64,000 nucleotides of DNA from an uncultured Mucilaginibacter sp. (GTDB taxonomy: Bacteria; Bacteroidota; Bacteroidia; Sphingobacteriales; Sphingobacteriaceae). Shown here piece after piece: positions 1-8,376 of the stretch. Made by a program: the position numbers and the translations under genes. Location: NCBI GenBank assembly GCA_903891475.1, contig CAITEP010000020.1:248001-312000 (forward strand). The letters run 5' to 3'. The notes under the pieces are model-generated. The model did no database searches and was not told the origin of the DNA. It saw only the letters and a program-made list of their open reading frames with translations. Each line of letters starts with the position of its first letter. Position 1 is the first letter of the stretch.

Positions 1-11
1 ATAAAAAACCG

Positions 12-19
12 TACCTTTG
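12..19 (+). promoter_or_regulatory. Bacteroidota -7 promoter element for the RNA helicase
   Basis: TACCTTTG matches the Bacteroidota -7 consensus TAnnTTTG exactly. The -33 region would lie outside the window. A start about 6 nt downstream gives a leader of roughly 85 nt before the helicase ATG at 113, long for this genome. I see no clear riboswitch or strong hairpin in that leader. Confidence 0.6.
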
Positions 20-112
20 CACAGAATACCCGTTAGCTTACGGTTTTGATTTATCCGACGACTCTTCAGATCCGCTTATGCAATCGCGTTAGCACATATT
101 TAAAAACATTAC

Positions 113-1420
113 ATGTTATTTCAAGATTTAAAATTAATTGAACCCATTTTAAGGGCACTAAAAACCGAGGGCTATACCAGTCCTACCCCAATACAAGAAC
201 AAGCCATCCCCATTATACTTCAAAATAAAGATTTATTGGGTTGCGCGCAAACAGGTACCGGTAAAACCGCTGCCTTTGCCATCCCCATTTTACAGTTATT
301 GTACCAAGATAGGCTGCAACATAAAGAACAGAAAACCATAAAGGCCCTCATATTAACCCCAACCCGCGAGCTGGCCATACAAATTGACGAGAGTTTTGCA
401 GCCTATGGCAGGCATACTGGCTTAAAGCATTTGGTAATTTTTGGCGGCGTTTCGCAAAACCCGCAGGTGGATGCCCTGCGCCGTGGTGTGGATATTTTGG
501 TGGCAACTCCTGGCAGATTACTCGATTTAATGAACCAGCGTTTTGTACACCTGGATCATATCAGGATGCTGGTTTTAGATGAAGCCGACCGCATGCTGGA
601 TATGGGCTTTGTGCACGATGTTAAAAAAATTATCGCTAAAGTTCCGGCGAAGCGCCAAACCTTGTTTTTTTCGGCTACCATGCCAAACGAAATTCAGCAA
701 TTGGCCAATACCATTTTAACCAAACCCGAAAAGGTGGAGGTTACCCCTGTTTCATCCACAGCCGATACCATCCAACAATCGCTTTATTACGTTGAAAAAA
801 ACGACAAGAAGGCATTGCTCATACATCTCCTAAAGGATAAAAACATTAAAACCGCATTGGTATTTACCCGTACCAAACACGGTGCCGATAAGGTAGTAAA
901 GGACCTGATAAAAGTTGGCATTACTGCCGAGGCCATACATGGTAATAAATCGCAAAACGCGCGGCAAAGGGCGCTGACTAATTTTAAAAACCGTACCACC
1001 CGTGTTTTAATAGCTACCGATATTGCCGCGCGCGGTATTGATATTGATGAACTGACCCACGTGATTAACTACGAATTGCCAAACATTCCCGAAACTTATG
1101 TACACCGTATTGGGCGTACCGGCAGGGCAGGGGCAAGCGGCATCGCCTTATCTTTTTGCGATCAGGAAGAAATTGAATTTTTGAAAGATATTCATAAGCT
1201 AATTGCCAAGCAAATACCTGTAGAAGAAGGGCATCCATACCCAATGAGCATTCAAAACCTAACTACTAAAATGGTGGAAGGCGCGAAGCCGGCAGCTAAG
1301 GGTAGGGGTGGCGCGCAAAAAAGGGGCAGGGGCTTTGGTAGCAAAGACAAGCCAAAAAGCGCGTACGGAAACATGAGCGGCAGGCCAGGTGGCGGTCAGC
1401 GTGAAGCTAAGCGCAGCTAA
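113..1420 (+). CDS. rhlE: DEAD-box ATP-dependent RNA helicase, RhlE type
   Basis: Unwinds RNA duplexes in ribosome assembly, RNA decay or cold adaptation; cytoplasmic. All helicase motifs are visible: Q-motif near residues 23-33, Walker A AQTGTGKT at 45-52, PTRELA near 83, DEAD at 156-159, SAT at 197-199, and the ARGID and HRIGRTGR motifs in the second RecA domain. Residues 400-435 form a basic Gly/Arg/Lys-rich tail typical of RhlE-like enzymes and probably bind RNA. Length (435 residues) is normal. The ATG at 113 fits the family start. The gene is monocistronic with its own promoter at 12-19. Family is certain; assignment to RhlE rather than another DEAD-box subgroup is by general resemblance. 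Confidence 0.9.
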   Translation: MLFQDLKLIEPILRALKTEGYTSPTPIQEQAIPIILQNKDLLGCAQTGTGKTAAFAIPILQLLYQDRLQHKEQKTIKALILTPTRELAIQIDESFAAYGRHTGLKHLVIFGGVSQNPQVDALRRGVDILVATPGRLLDLMNQRFVHLDHIRMLVLDEADRMLDMGFVHDVKKIIAKVPAKRQTLFFSATMPNEIQQLANTILTKPEKVEVTPVSSTADTIQQSLYYVEKNDKKALLIHLLKDKNIKTALVFTRTKHGADKVVKDLIKVGITAEAIHGNKSQNARQRALTNFKNRTTRVLIATDIAARGIDIDELTHVINYELPNIPETYVHRIGRTGRAGASGIALSFCDQEEIEFLKDIHKLIAKQIPVEEGHPYPMSIQNLTTKMVEGAKPAAKGRGGAQKRGRGFGSKDKPKSAYGNMSGRPGGGQREAKRS

Positions 1421-1547
1421 AGGTATAAGCAATAAATTGTAATTTGATTTATAAAATAAGATAAGATCCGTCAATGTTAATATGTTTAAAAGTTAGTTGG
1501 TGGAGCTTGTTATTATGCTATAAATTTGACCTTACAAAATCTATGTT

Positions 1548-1850
1548 ATGAAACGGCTACTTGATTTATTTAAAAACAAATATTTTTTAATATCATTTGC
1601 CTTTATTGTGTGGATGATATTTTTTGACAAAAACGATTTATTTTCACAAAACCAATACCGCAAACAGGTTATTAAGTTAAAGCAAGAACGCGATTTTTAT
1701 AAAAAAGAAACCGAAAAGGTACGCAAAGACCTTGACGAACTAACCACCAACCCCCAACGCCTTGAAAAATTTGCCCGCGAACGTTATTTAATGAAACGCG
1801 ATAACGAAGATGTGTTTGTTATTGTGCAAGGCAATAAGGCAAAAAAATAA
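1548..1850 (+). CDS. FtsB/DivIC-type septum formation initiator
   Basis: Small bitopic division protein that bridges FtsL and FtsQ/DivIB in the divisome. The 100 residues show a short cytoplasmic N-terminus, one transmembrane helix at about 12-26, a periplasmic coiled coil at about 36-66 and the family C-terminal signature LEKFARERYLMK near 72-83. In many Bacteroidota this gene follows enolase; here it follows an RNA helicase after 127 bp of non-coding DNA. The next gene is nuoN, 187 bp away, so it is probably transcribed alone. No unusual residues. Confidence 0.85.
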   Translation: MKRLLDLFKNKYFLISFAFIVWMIFFDKNDLFSQNQYRKQVIKLKQERDFYKKETEKVRKDLDELTTNPQRLEKFARERYLMKRDNEDVFVIVQGNKAKK

Positions 1851-2037
1851 ACCTGATTTATCATTGCCATCGACTAGGCATCTGGTTGTTAATTCGCTTG
1901 CCTATTTAAATTAACAATTTTTGCTATTTTCACCCCAAATTTTATAGTTAACCACTATAATTGTGTTTAAATGCCTTGGTTTTTAAATACTACTAATTGT
2001 TTATTTACCAACTCAAATATTAATTATTTAAAGTAAA

Positions 2038-3540
2038 ATGCACCATCAGCTACCATCAACATCAGGCTACTTATCAGATATAATGGCAAGTTTGCCATAT
2101 TTCCGTCCCGAAATTTACCTTGTTGCTTTGTTTTTGGTTATCATCATTACCGATTTTTTGTTCGATACCGATACATGGAAGCCAAGTCGCGTTATTGCTA
2201 TCTTGGGTATCCTGCTGGTAGCGTATATGGACAAAAGTCAATTTATATTATTACTACTTAATGATGGCGCGAAGGGGCATTTTATCTTCAATCAAATGCT
2301 CATACTTACCCAACCCGAGGTGAAATTTAAGCTAGTGATTGATCTCCTGGCCTTCATTTTAATTGTGTATTCGCAATGGGATAATAAGCTGGCCGCGCAT
2401 AAAAAAGGCCTTTCTGATTTTTATACCATAATAATTAGTTCGGTTTTTGGCCTACATTTAATGGTAATGGGCACCAGCATGGTATCAATTTATATAGGGA
2501 TCGAATTAGTTTCCATCGCATCCTACTTAATGGTTGCCTATAATACCGAAGGCTTGTTCGGTACCGAGGCAGGCTTAAAATATGTGCTTTTTGGCGCGGC
2601 AAGTTCGGCCATCATGTTATTTGGCATATCGCTTTTATACGCCTTTACAGGCAACCTTAATTTCTTCTCACCCGATTTTATCAACAACCTTAACAAGGTC
2701 GACCCATTGGGTTCAAGCTTTGGCTTGCTGTTGGTATTGGTGGGTATAGGTTTTAAACTATCCTTTGTACCCGTACATTTTTGGGTACCCGATGTGTATG
2801 AAGGTGCCCCAACTCCGGTAACCGCATGGCTATCAACCCTGCCAAAAATTGCAGGCTTCGCCCTATTAATCAACTTTTTAACGCCCTATATCTTCTTCGC
2901 CAAATGGAAAGGCTTTGATTTCCAGCTTTGCTTTTCAATAGTTGCTATCCTCACCATGATTGCAGGTAATTTCGCTGCTATTATGCAAACCAATGTGAAA
3001 AGGATGTTGGCTTATTCCAGTATTGGTCATACAGGGTTTGCCATTATGGCCTTGGTAACCTATAACGAATCAGGCATTTCAGCCTTGATATTTTACTTGG
3101 CGGTATATGGTATAGCTAGTATAGGTTCATTAATGCTTGCTTCCTACTTTGCCAACAATGCGGAAGTTACTACATTGGATGGCTATAAAGGACTAGGCAG
3201 CAAATACCCTTTGGCATCCATCTGTTTTGTAATTATGCTGATCTCATTGGCCGGGCTACCAATCACGGCGGGCTTTACGGGCAAGCTGTTTGTGTTCTCT
3301 TCCGTTTATGGTGTATATACCCATGGGCATAACATTTGGATGTTATTATTGCTCATAACAGGTGCCATCACCACAGTTGTTTCCCTGTTTTACTATATCA
3401 AAATTCCGTGGAGTTTATTTATAAAAAAGAGCGATGTGGTAGTAGTTAGCAACAAAATATCGCAAAACTTACTCATTTTAGCTTCATTATTAGGCTTTCT
3501 GATTATATTATTAGGTTTATTCCCTCATTTGCTTTACTAA
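2038..3540 (+). CDS. nuoN: NADH-quinone oxidoreductase subunit N
   Basis: Membrane subunit N of respiratory complex I, one of three antiporter-like proton-pumping subunits (proton-conducting transporter family). The 500-residue protein is almost entirely hydrophobic, with about 14 predicted helices. It has the family signatures GIELVSIASYLMVAY near 150-165 and VPVHFWVPDVYEGAPTPVTA near 240-260, the latter holding conserved Pro and Glu residues, then a Lys-rich half-channel region. The start could also be the ATG at 2083 (MASLPYFRPEIY), which matches homologues better at the N-terminus. Normally nuoN ends a nuoA-N operon after nuoM. Here it stands alone behind ftsB, so the rest of the complex must lie elsewhere or the operon is split. 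Confidence 0.93.
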   Translation: MHHQLPSTSGYLSDIMASLPYFRPEIYLVALFLVIIITDFLFDTDTWKPSRVIAILGILLVAYMDKSQFILLLLNDGAKGHFIFNQMLILTQPEVKFKLVIDLLAFILIVYSQWDNKLAAHKKGLSDFYTIIISSVFGLHLMVMGTSMVSIYIGIELVSIASYLMVAYNTEGLFGTEAGLKYVLFGAASSAIMLFGISLLYAFTGNLNFFSPDFINNLNKVDPLGSSFGLLLVLVGIGFKLSFVPVHFWVPDVYEGAPTPVTAWLSTLPKIAGFALLINFLTPYIFFAKWKGFDFQLCFSIVAILTMIAGNFAAIMQTNVKRMLAYSSIGHTGFAIMALVTYNESGISALIFYLAVYGIASIGSLMLASYFANNAEVTTLDGYKGLGSKYPLASICFVIMLISLAGLPITAGFTGKLFVFSSVYGVYTHGHNIWMLLLLITGAITTVVSLFYYIKIPWSLFIKKSDVVVVSNKISQNLLILASLLGFLIILLGLFPHLLY

Positions 3541-3688
3541 GTTGATTTATCTTTAACAATACTATATCGATTTATTTTGCTCAACTTAAACATTAAATAG
3601 TTTATATAATTGTTTTCTAATTGGCTTAGGTTCAATTTAACAGTAAGTTTTATTTTCTACTTACAACAGGTAAAAACTACATTATCAG

Positions 3689-3696
3689 TATCTTTG
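3689..3696 (+). promoter_or_regulatory. -7 promoter element directly upstream of the ArsR gene
   Basis: TATCTTTG fits TAnnTTTG and ends only 5 nt before the ATG at 3702. Transcription starting at the usual distance would begin at or beside the start codon, implying a leaderless mRNA. No obvious -33 element is seen. Confidence 0.5.
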
Positions 3697-3701
3697 CCCT
3701 A

Positions 3702-3989
3702 ATGAATATAGTTTTAACCGCTAAACAAGTCGAAAAAATATCAAAGGCCCTAGCCGACCCATATCGTCTCCAGATTATGGATTTGGTGAATAAGGACAAG
3801 GAATGGGTAAAATGTGTTTCGATAATTGAATGTATAAACCTGGCTCAATCCACCATATCCCATCATATCAGTCAGCTGGTAGAAGCCGAACTCTTGATAG
3901 CCGAAAAAGATGGACGTAATGTAAAATATGTTATTAACCAGGAAGTCCTATCGGCCTATATTGCTTACTTGAATCATTTTAAGTCATAA
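3702..3989 (+). CDS. ArsR-family winged-helix transcriptional regulator
   Basis: A 95-residue DNA-binding repressor of the ArsR/SmtB class, probably a dimer. The winged-helix core runs from about residue 8 to 90, with ADPYRLQIMDLV at helix 1-2 and the recognition helix in CINLAQSTISHHISQLVEAEL, the usual ArsR signature. There is no CxC metal-binding pair; the single cysteines near residues 38 and 44 are not the ELCVCDL motif, so it is more likely a ligand- or redox-responsive ArsR than an arsenic sensor. It precedes an SDR gene by 130 bp, and inverted TATCGA-containing sites lie before both genes, suggesting it controls itself and the SDR. Confidence 0.85.
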   Translation: MNIVLTAKQVEKISKALADPYRLQIMDLVNKDKEWVKCVSIIECINLAQSTISHHISQLVEAELLIAEKDGRNVKYVINQEVLSAYIAYLNHFKS

Positions 3990-4007
3990 GTTTATCAAAT
4001 TCGCCTA

Positions 4008-4029
4008 TTTATCGAATTTCTTCGATAAA
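4008..4029. promoter_or_regulatory. Candidate ArsR operator (inverted repeat)
   Basis: A perfect 9-bp inverted repeat (TTTATCGAA, 4-nt spacer, TTCGATAAA) lies between the ArsR gene and the SDR gene. The overlapping 10-mer ATAAATCGAT at 4025-4034 recurs as its exact reverse complement at 3566-3575, upstream of the ArsR gene. That pairing is what an autoregulatory ArsR-type repressor would show. The hairpin has no following T-run, so it is a poor terminator. Operator function is inferred. Confidence 0.45.
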
Positions 4030-4119
4030 TCGATTGATTTTAATAGTAACATTGCAACAGCAAAATAAATTATTGCTGATGATTGCATTAAAAAAATTAA
4101 AAATCGATAAAGCTTAAAA

Positions 4120-4869
4120 ATGAAAAAATTAGACAACAAAGTAGCGGTTATTACCGGTGGTAATAGCGGCATCGGTTTGGCTACTGCCAAATTATTCGCG
4201 CAAGAAGGTGCCAAATTAACAATCACAGGTCGCAATCAGGATACATTAGCAACTGCAGTTGCCGAAATTGGTCACGATACTTTGGGTGTGGTAAGTGATA
4301 CCGCCAACCTAAAAGAAATTGATGCCCTATACGAGCAAGTACACAGCAAATTTGGTAAAATTGATGTGTTGGTGGTAAACGCGGGTGTGTTTATAGCGGC
4401 CCCATTGGCCGATTTTACCGAAGAAATGTTCGACCAAACCAGCGATATTAACTTTAAGGGAGCCTTTTTTAGCGTTCAAAAAGCATTGCCTTATTTGAAT
4501 GACGGGGCTTCTATCATCATTACCTCATCGGGTGTGAGCACTAAAGGCATGGCAACAGCATCGGCTTACGCGGCTACTAAAGCCGCGGTGCGCTCATTAG
4601 CAAGAGGCTTTTCGGCTGAATTATTAGACAGGAAAATAAGGGTGAATGTATTATCTCCTGGCCCAATTGAGACCCCAATTTTTGGCAGAAGTGGAGCCAG
4701 CGCGGAACAAATTGAAGGCATGAAAGACTATATGGCCGATATTACCCCTATAAAACGCCTAGGCACGGCAGAAGAAATGGCTAAAGGATTTTTATACCTA
4801 GCCTCTAACGATTCGGAATTTATGGTAGGTGCCGATTTAGTTTTAGACGGCGGTTTCTCTACCTTATAA
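4120..4869 (+). CDS. SDR-family NAD(P)-dependent oxidoreductase
   Basis: Classical short-chain dehydrogenase/reductase of 249 residues; cytoplasmic. The Rossmann dinucleotide motif TGGNSGIG is at 12-19, NAG at 87-89, the catalytic Ser near 137, Tyr150 and Lys154 (YxxxK), and the PGPIETP cofactor-binding segment near 185. Lack of an acidic residue after beta-2 and the presence of TGRN (36-39) favour NADPH. Proteins of this type in Bacteroidota are often annotated as glucose or 3-oxoacyl reductases; the substrate cannot be read from sequence. It follows an ArsR regulator with a candidate operator between them, a common arrangement for stress- or ligand-induced SDRs. A terminator follows at 4888. 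Confidence 0.88.
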   Translation: MKKLDNKVAVITGGNSGIGLATAKLFAQEGAKLTITGRNQDTLATAVAEIGHDTLGVVSDTANLKEIDALYEQVHSKFGKIDVLVVNAGVFIAAPLADFTEEMFDQTSDINFKGAFFSVQKALPYLNDGASIIITSSGVSTKGMATASAYAATKAAVRSLARGFSAELLDRKIRVNVLSPGPIETPIFGRSGASAEQIEGMKDYMADITPIKRLGTAEEMAKGFLYLASNDSEFMVGADLVLDGGFSTL

Positions 4870-4887
4870 TTTAAAAGGAATATTTTT

Positions 4888-4928
4888 AAAGCCGAATGGG
4901 TAATGATAGTTACCTTTTCGGCTTTTTT
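4888..4928 (+). terminator. Rho-independent terminator after the SDR gene
   Basis: Outer stem AAAGCCGAA/TTCGGCTTT with an inner stem GGTAA/TTACC, followed by a T-run, 19 nt after the SDR stop. Confidence 0.75.
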
Positions 4929-5067
4929 GTTTTATACCATTTTTATTTTTTTTGGTCAGAAATAGATGATTTTTATAGGGTTTTTCAGTAAAGCATCAAA
5001 ATTTATTCAAAATATCTCTTTTATCAAAATGGCTGCTTAATTTGCAATGTTATTAAAGCTTATTTAA

Positions 5068-6144
5068 ATGAAGAAGCATCATCGGATAGAAAATAATTGT
5101 TTAAACTGCGGAACTACGCTGGTAGGTAAATTTTGCCAAAATTGTGGTCAGGAGAATTTGGAGGTAAAAGAAAGCTTCGGGCATATGATGAACCATGCCA
5201 TCAGTGATTATTTTCATTTCGACCATCAGTTTTTTGGTACCTTAAAACCGCTATTACTCAAACCCGGCTTTTTAACCATTGAATATTTGAACGGTCGACG
5301 TGCGAGTTATTTGCATCCGGTGAAGATGTATATTTTTATTAGCGTTGTTTATTTTTTACTAGCCGCCCAATACCCCAAAAGCCCGATAAAAGCCGAAGTA
5401 AAGCCTGATACAATTGCGCAAATAAATGAACAGGTAACTCAAATAAACAAAGATACCATCCATTTTAAAACAAAAAAATTAAGGCAGACGGCCATAAACA
5501 CGCTATACCACAATTACGGCTATAAATTATTAAAAAATATATTGGTTAAGGATACTTCCTTTCACCAGGTTAAATTGGAGACAAACAATGGATTAAACCT
5601 TATCCCCACTATCCCTACCACCAATTACCACCAATATTTGGAACAACAAAATAAGTTGCCCGAAATAGAAAAAGATATGTGGATAACTAGGTATGTAACC
5701 ATAAAAGCCATCCAATTATATAACGATAAAATAAATATTAATGAAGTAATCAATGAAACGCTCAATCATAACTTTCCAAAATTCATGTTTTTGATTTTAC
5801 CGTTTTTTGCACTTATATTAAGCATAACTTTTAGAAAAAATAAGCGCTATTATGTGGAGCATTTGATTTATTCCTTCCATTTAACTTCCTTTATTTACCT
5901 CATATTAACCCTTAATGTATTAATTCGTTTTCTTTTGCCAAAATCATGGTTGATGGTTGAAAATATCATAAGTATGGCTATTTTCTTATACATCATCATT
6001 TATATTTATAAATCGTTAAAGGTATTCTATAACAGAAAATGGTATCGAACCATATTTAAAATGGTAGGCATGTCCATCAGTTATTTGCTGGTATTTTTGT
6101 TCAGCTTTGTGGCTTATTTATTTATTTTGATATTATTTGTGTAG
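5068..6144 (+). CDS. DUF3667 zinc-ribbon membrane protein
   Basis: A 358-residue Bacteroidota protein of unknown function. The N-terminus carries a zinc ribbon with Cys11, Cys14, Cys23 and Cys26 (two CxxC pairs). The DUF3667 core follows (HFDHQFFGTLKPLLLKPG, then the YLNGRRASYLHPVKMYIF segment). After one helix at about 88-105 there is a long soluble loop (about 110-230), then about four hydrophobic helices up to the C-terminus. So the zinc ribbon is probably cytoplasmic and the loop may be periplasmic. Neighbours give no functional clue: it follows the SDR terminator and precedes a GH16 lipoprotein. Family assignment is firm; function unknown. Confidence 0.8.
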   Translation: MKKHHRIENNCLNCGTTLVGKFCQNCGQENLEVKESFGHMMNHAISDYFHFDHQFFGTLKPLLLKPGFLTIEYLNGRRASYLHPVKMYIFISVVYFLLAAQYPKSPIKAEVKPDTIAQINEQVTQINKDTIHFKTKKLRQTAINTLYHNYGYKLLKNILVKDTSFHQVKLETNNGLNLIPTIPTTNYHQYLEQQNKLPEIEKDMWITRYVTIKAIQLYNDKININEVINETLNHNFPKFMFLILPFFALILSITFRKNKRYYVEHLIYSFHLTSFIYLILTLNVLIRFLLPKSWLMVENIISMAIFLYIIIYIYKSLKVFYNRKWYRTIFKMVGMSISYLLVFLFSFVAYLFILILFV

Positions 6145-6314
6145 TAAGTTGATATACAAGTCTATAAACTAAGTTGAGTCTTTCATTAAACTAATTAATA
6201 TTTTGTAAACTAAACAAATAAGTAATATGTACTCATAGCTTTCAATCAATCGGGATTAAATTTAAAAACGATTAAATTTTTGTTATATATTTGAAAACCA
6301 AGTACAATTTCCTT

Positions 6315-7172
6315 ATGAAAAATATTTTTTTATTTACTGTTTTTGGTTTTGTTGTTCTTTTTATTTTTTCCTGCTCAAAAAGTAATACACCTGTACCAAC
6401 GCCATTTGTGCAAAAAGACCGACCCTCGCCGGTAGATTCCGGTTGGACTTTTGAAAGTACCCCTGTTTTTTCGGATGAGTTCGATTACAACGGTACGCCT
6501 GATACATCAAAATGGGGTTATGATCTTGGCGGTGGGGGGTGGGGCAACCAGGAACTGGAATATTATACCAATTCACTGGCTAATGCCAATGTAAGCAATG
6601 GGGTGCTGCATGTTACGGCCCTAAAACAATCGCAAGGTAATTTGAACTATACTTCTGCCCGTATGGTATCCAAAAATAAGGGGTTTCTGTTATATGGCCG
6701 TATTGAGGCAAGCGCAAAGCTTCCTCCTGGAAAAGGTACATGGCCTGCAATTTGGATGCTTCCTAATGATTGGGTTTACGGAAACTGGCCAGCATCAGGC
6801 GAGGTTGACATCATGGAGCAAGTTGGCTACGATCCGTTAAATGTGCACTTTTCAGTTCATAATTCAGTAAATAATGGAGCCAATAGTCATACCGAAACAA
6901 CAAATATTCCTTCAGATACTTCTGCATTTCACAAATACAGGGTTGATTGGACACCTTATGCGATTAGAGGATATTATGACGATGTTGCCATTTTTATTTT
7001 TGTAAACCCCGGAACAGGATCAGATCAATGGCCTTTTGATCAAAAATTTCATGCCTTGATTAACCTTGCCATCGGAGGATCATGGGGCGGTTTGCAAGGG
7101 GTAGATGCTAATTTATGCCCGGCTACCATGCAAGTTGATTATATTCGCTTTTATAAAATGATCCATAAATAA
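6315..7172 (+). CDS. GH16-family glycoside hydrolase, surface or periplasmic lipoprotein
   Basis: Endo-acting beta-glucanase-like enzyme (family 16: laminarinase, lichenase, agarase and carrageenase types). I use the ATG at 6315 because it gives a proper lipoprotein signal with the lipobox ending in Cys20 (FIFSC); an in-frame TTG at 6291 would add eight residues before it. The catalytic motif ExDxxE is intact as Glu163-Val-Asp165-Ile-Met-Glu168, with nucleophile Glu163 and acid/base Glu168. WxAxWMLP upstream forms part of the cleft. This EVDIMEQVG pattern and overall length (285) resemble bacterial beta-1,3-glucanases; substrate is inferred. It is monocistronic. A second, diverged GH16 gene lies at 20660. 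Confidence 0.9.
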   Translation: MKNIFLFTVFGFVVLFIFSCSKSNTPVPTPFVQKDRPSPVDSGWTFESTPVFSDEFDYNGTPDTSKWGYDLGGGGWGNQELEYYTNSLANANVSNGVLHVTALKQSQGNLNYTSARMVSKNKGFLLYGRIEASAKLPPGKGTWPAIWMLPNDWVYGNWPASGEVDIMEQVGYDPLNVHFSVHNSVNNGANSHTETTNIPSDTSAFHKYRVDWTPYAIRGYYDDVAIFIFVNPGTGSDQWPFDQKFHALINLAIGGSWGGLQGVDANLCPATMQVDYIRFYKMIHK

Positions 7173-7214
7173 CGTAAGCTTTTAATTTTTGAGCGGCTAA
7201 TTTTTATATACTTC

Positions 7215-7696
7215 TCAATTATTAGTATTTTTTGTTGGATTAGTATCCCTAATTAAATTTACAATTGAGTCGGCCTTTTTAATTAGAGGATTTAATTTAT
7301 TATCAACTTGATAGGCTCCAGGGATGGTATCGTTGTTTTGTAGTGATTTGTTTAAGTTACTAGGAAGAATTATTTCAATAGTTTTGTTCCCTAAAATACT
7401 AATATCCTTTACAATTGCCTTTGAATATTTATAGAGAGGATAATGCCTACTAATTGCAATTTTTGCAAATATTTTACCATTTATCAAATCAAGTGATTCA
7501 ACTTCTCCGATATCCTTGCCTTTAATGCTAACAGGGTCACCATCCTTTAGTCCGGGGTGTTATTCAATTTTATAAAATAAGTATTTTGACTATTGCAGCT
7601 TGAAAGAAATACGCTAAAAATAAATATCCAAAAGTTAAGTGTAGAATTCAACCTCGTATTTATTTTATTTTTTTTTATATGTTTAGATATAATCAT
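7215..7696 (-). pseudogene. Frameshifted MCE/MlaD-like lipoprotein
   Basis: Two reading frames together encode one MCE-type protein. The upstream part (ATG at 7696) has a lipoprotein-like signal ending LSSC and then SQNTYFIKLNNTP, stopping at a TAA around 7548. The downstream part continues in another frame with GLKDGDPVSIKGKDIGEVESL, the core MCE/MlaD pattern (GlxxGdpVxxxGxxVGxV). It runs on to a stop at 7215. The shift falls in the C-run at about 7553-7556; one extra C would restore a 160-residue protein. MCE proteins bind lipids for transport between membranes, but no permease or ATPase partner is adjacent. It may be a real pseudogene, a phase-variable homopolymer or a sequencing error. 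Confidence 0.6.
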
Positions 7697-7842
7697 GTTG
7701 ATAAGCTGATTTGAGTCATTTTATCATTTTTTTTAATTAATTGAGGCTATTTTAATTCATAGGTTCGGTTAATGGCATTCTACCTAGGTAGTTAATTAGT
7801 AGAAATACTATACAAACAACGAGTGTTGCCGAAATTACCTAA

Positions 7843-8292
7843 TTAGACTAAAGTCACACTCCTTCTAATCTCATTATCATCCTTGTTATAGGCTTGATAG
7901 TAATATAAGTTTCCATAATTATTTTCAATGAAGTTTTCCATCAAAATTCTATTCTCAACGTGGTAACCTTCCCAATCTTTTTTAAATAAGTATAATGAAG
8001 GTGGCGTGAATTTGTCAAGCGATGTCTTTAATTCTTTTACATCTTTAATTAAATAATTGCCTTGTTTATTTTTTGATTTTAAATGAAAGCATAACTCAAC
8101 CAGGTAGGGAACACCTAATTTGTTGAGTGTTTGAAATGCCGAATTATAACAAGATATTCCTCCGCTTATCCAATTATTTCTGTTCTTAAATTCGGTATCT
8201 ATAATATCAATATGAAGGTCATTAAAGCGCTCCCAAGAACCATCATTAATAACCTCTAATATCCAATCATTTATTTTATTAAAATTTCTCAT
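7843..8292 (-). CDS. Hypothetical protein, 149 residues
   Basis: I do not recognise this protein. It is soluble, without signal peptide or transmembrane segment, rich in Asn, Asp, Tyr and Lys, and starts MRNFNKINDWILEVINDGSWERFND. Its composition and length resemble small orphan or immunity-type proteins found in variable regions, but no toxin gene is next to it. It lies in a very AT-rich patch (7200-8350) beside a frameshifted MCE-like gene, suggesting an acquired or decaying segment. The ATG at 8292 is the only good start. Existence as a gene is supported by a long open frame with sensible composition; function unknown. Confidence 0.55.
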   Translation of the reverse strand: MRNFNKINDWILEVINDGSWERFNDLHIDIIDTEFKNRNNWISGGISCYNSAFQTLNKLGVPYLVELCFHLKSKNKQGNYLIKDVKELKTSLDKFTPPSLYLFKKDWEGYHVENRILMENFIENNYGNLYYYQAYNKDDNEIRRSVTLV

Positions 8293-8376
8293 TATGTTAT
8301 ATACTCAAAATTCACTGTTCTAATAAGATGGTCTTTTTTTTTACGTAATCCTTTTCAATCAAATTATCCACAATCC

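Noticed and set aside
1..112. Riboswitch or RNA thermometer in the leader of the helicase gene
   Set aside because: Only a weak imperfect hairpin (CCGT...ACGG) is visible and nothing matches a known leader.
2538..2873. 111-codon minus-strand frame inside nuoN
   Set aside because: Lies wholly opposite a strong membrane-protein gene with intact motifs and has no recognisable product.
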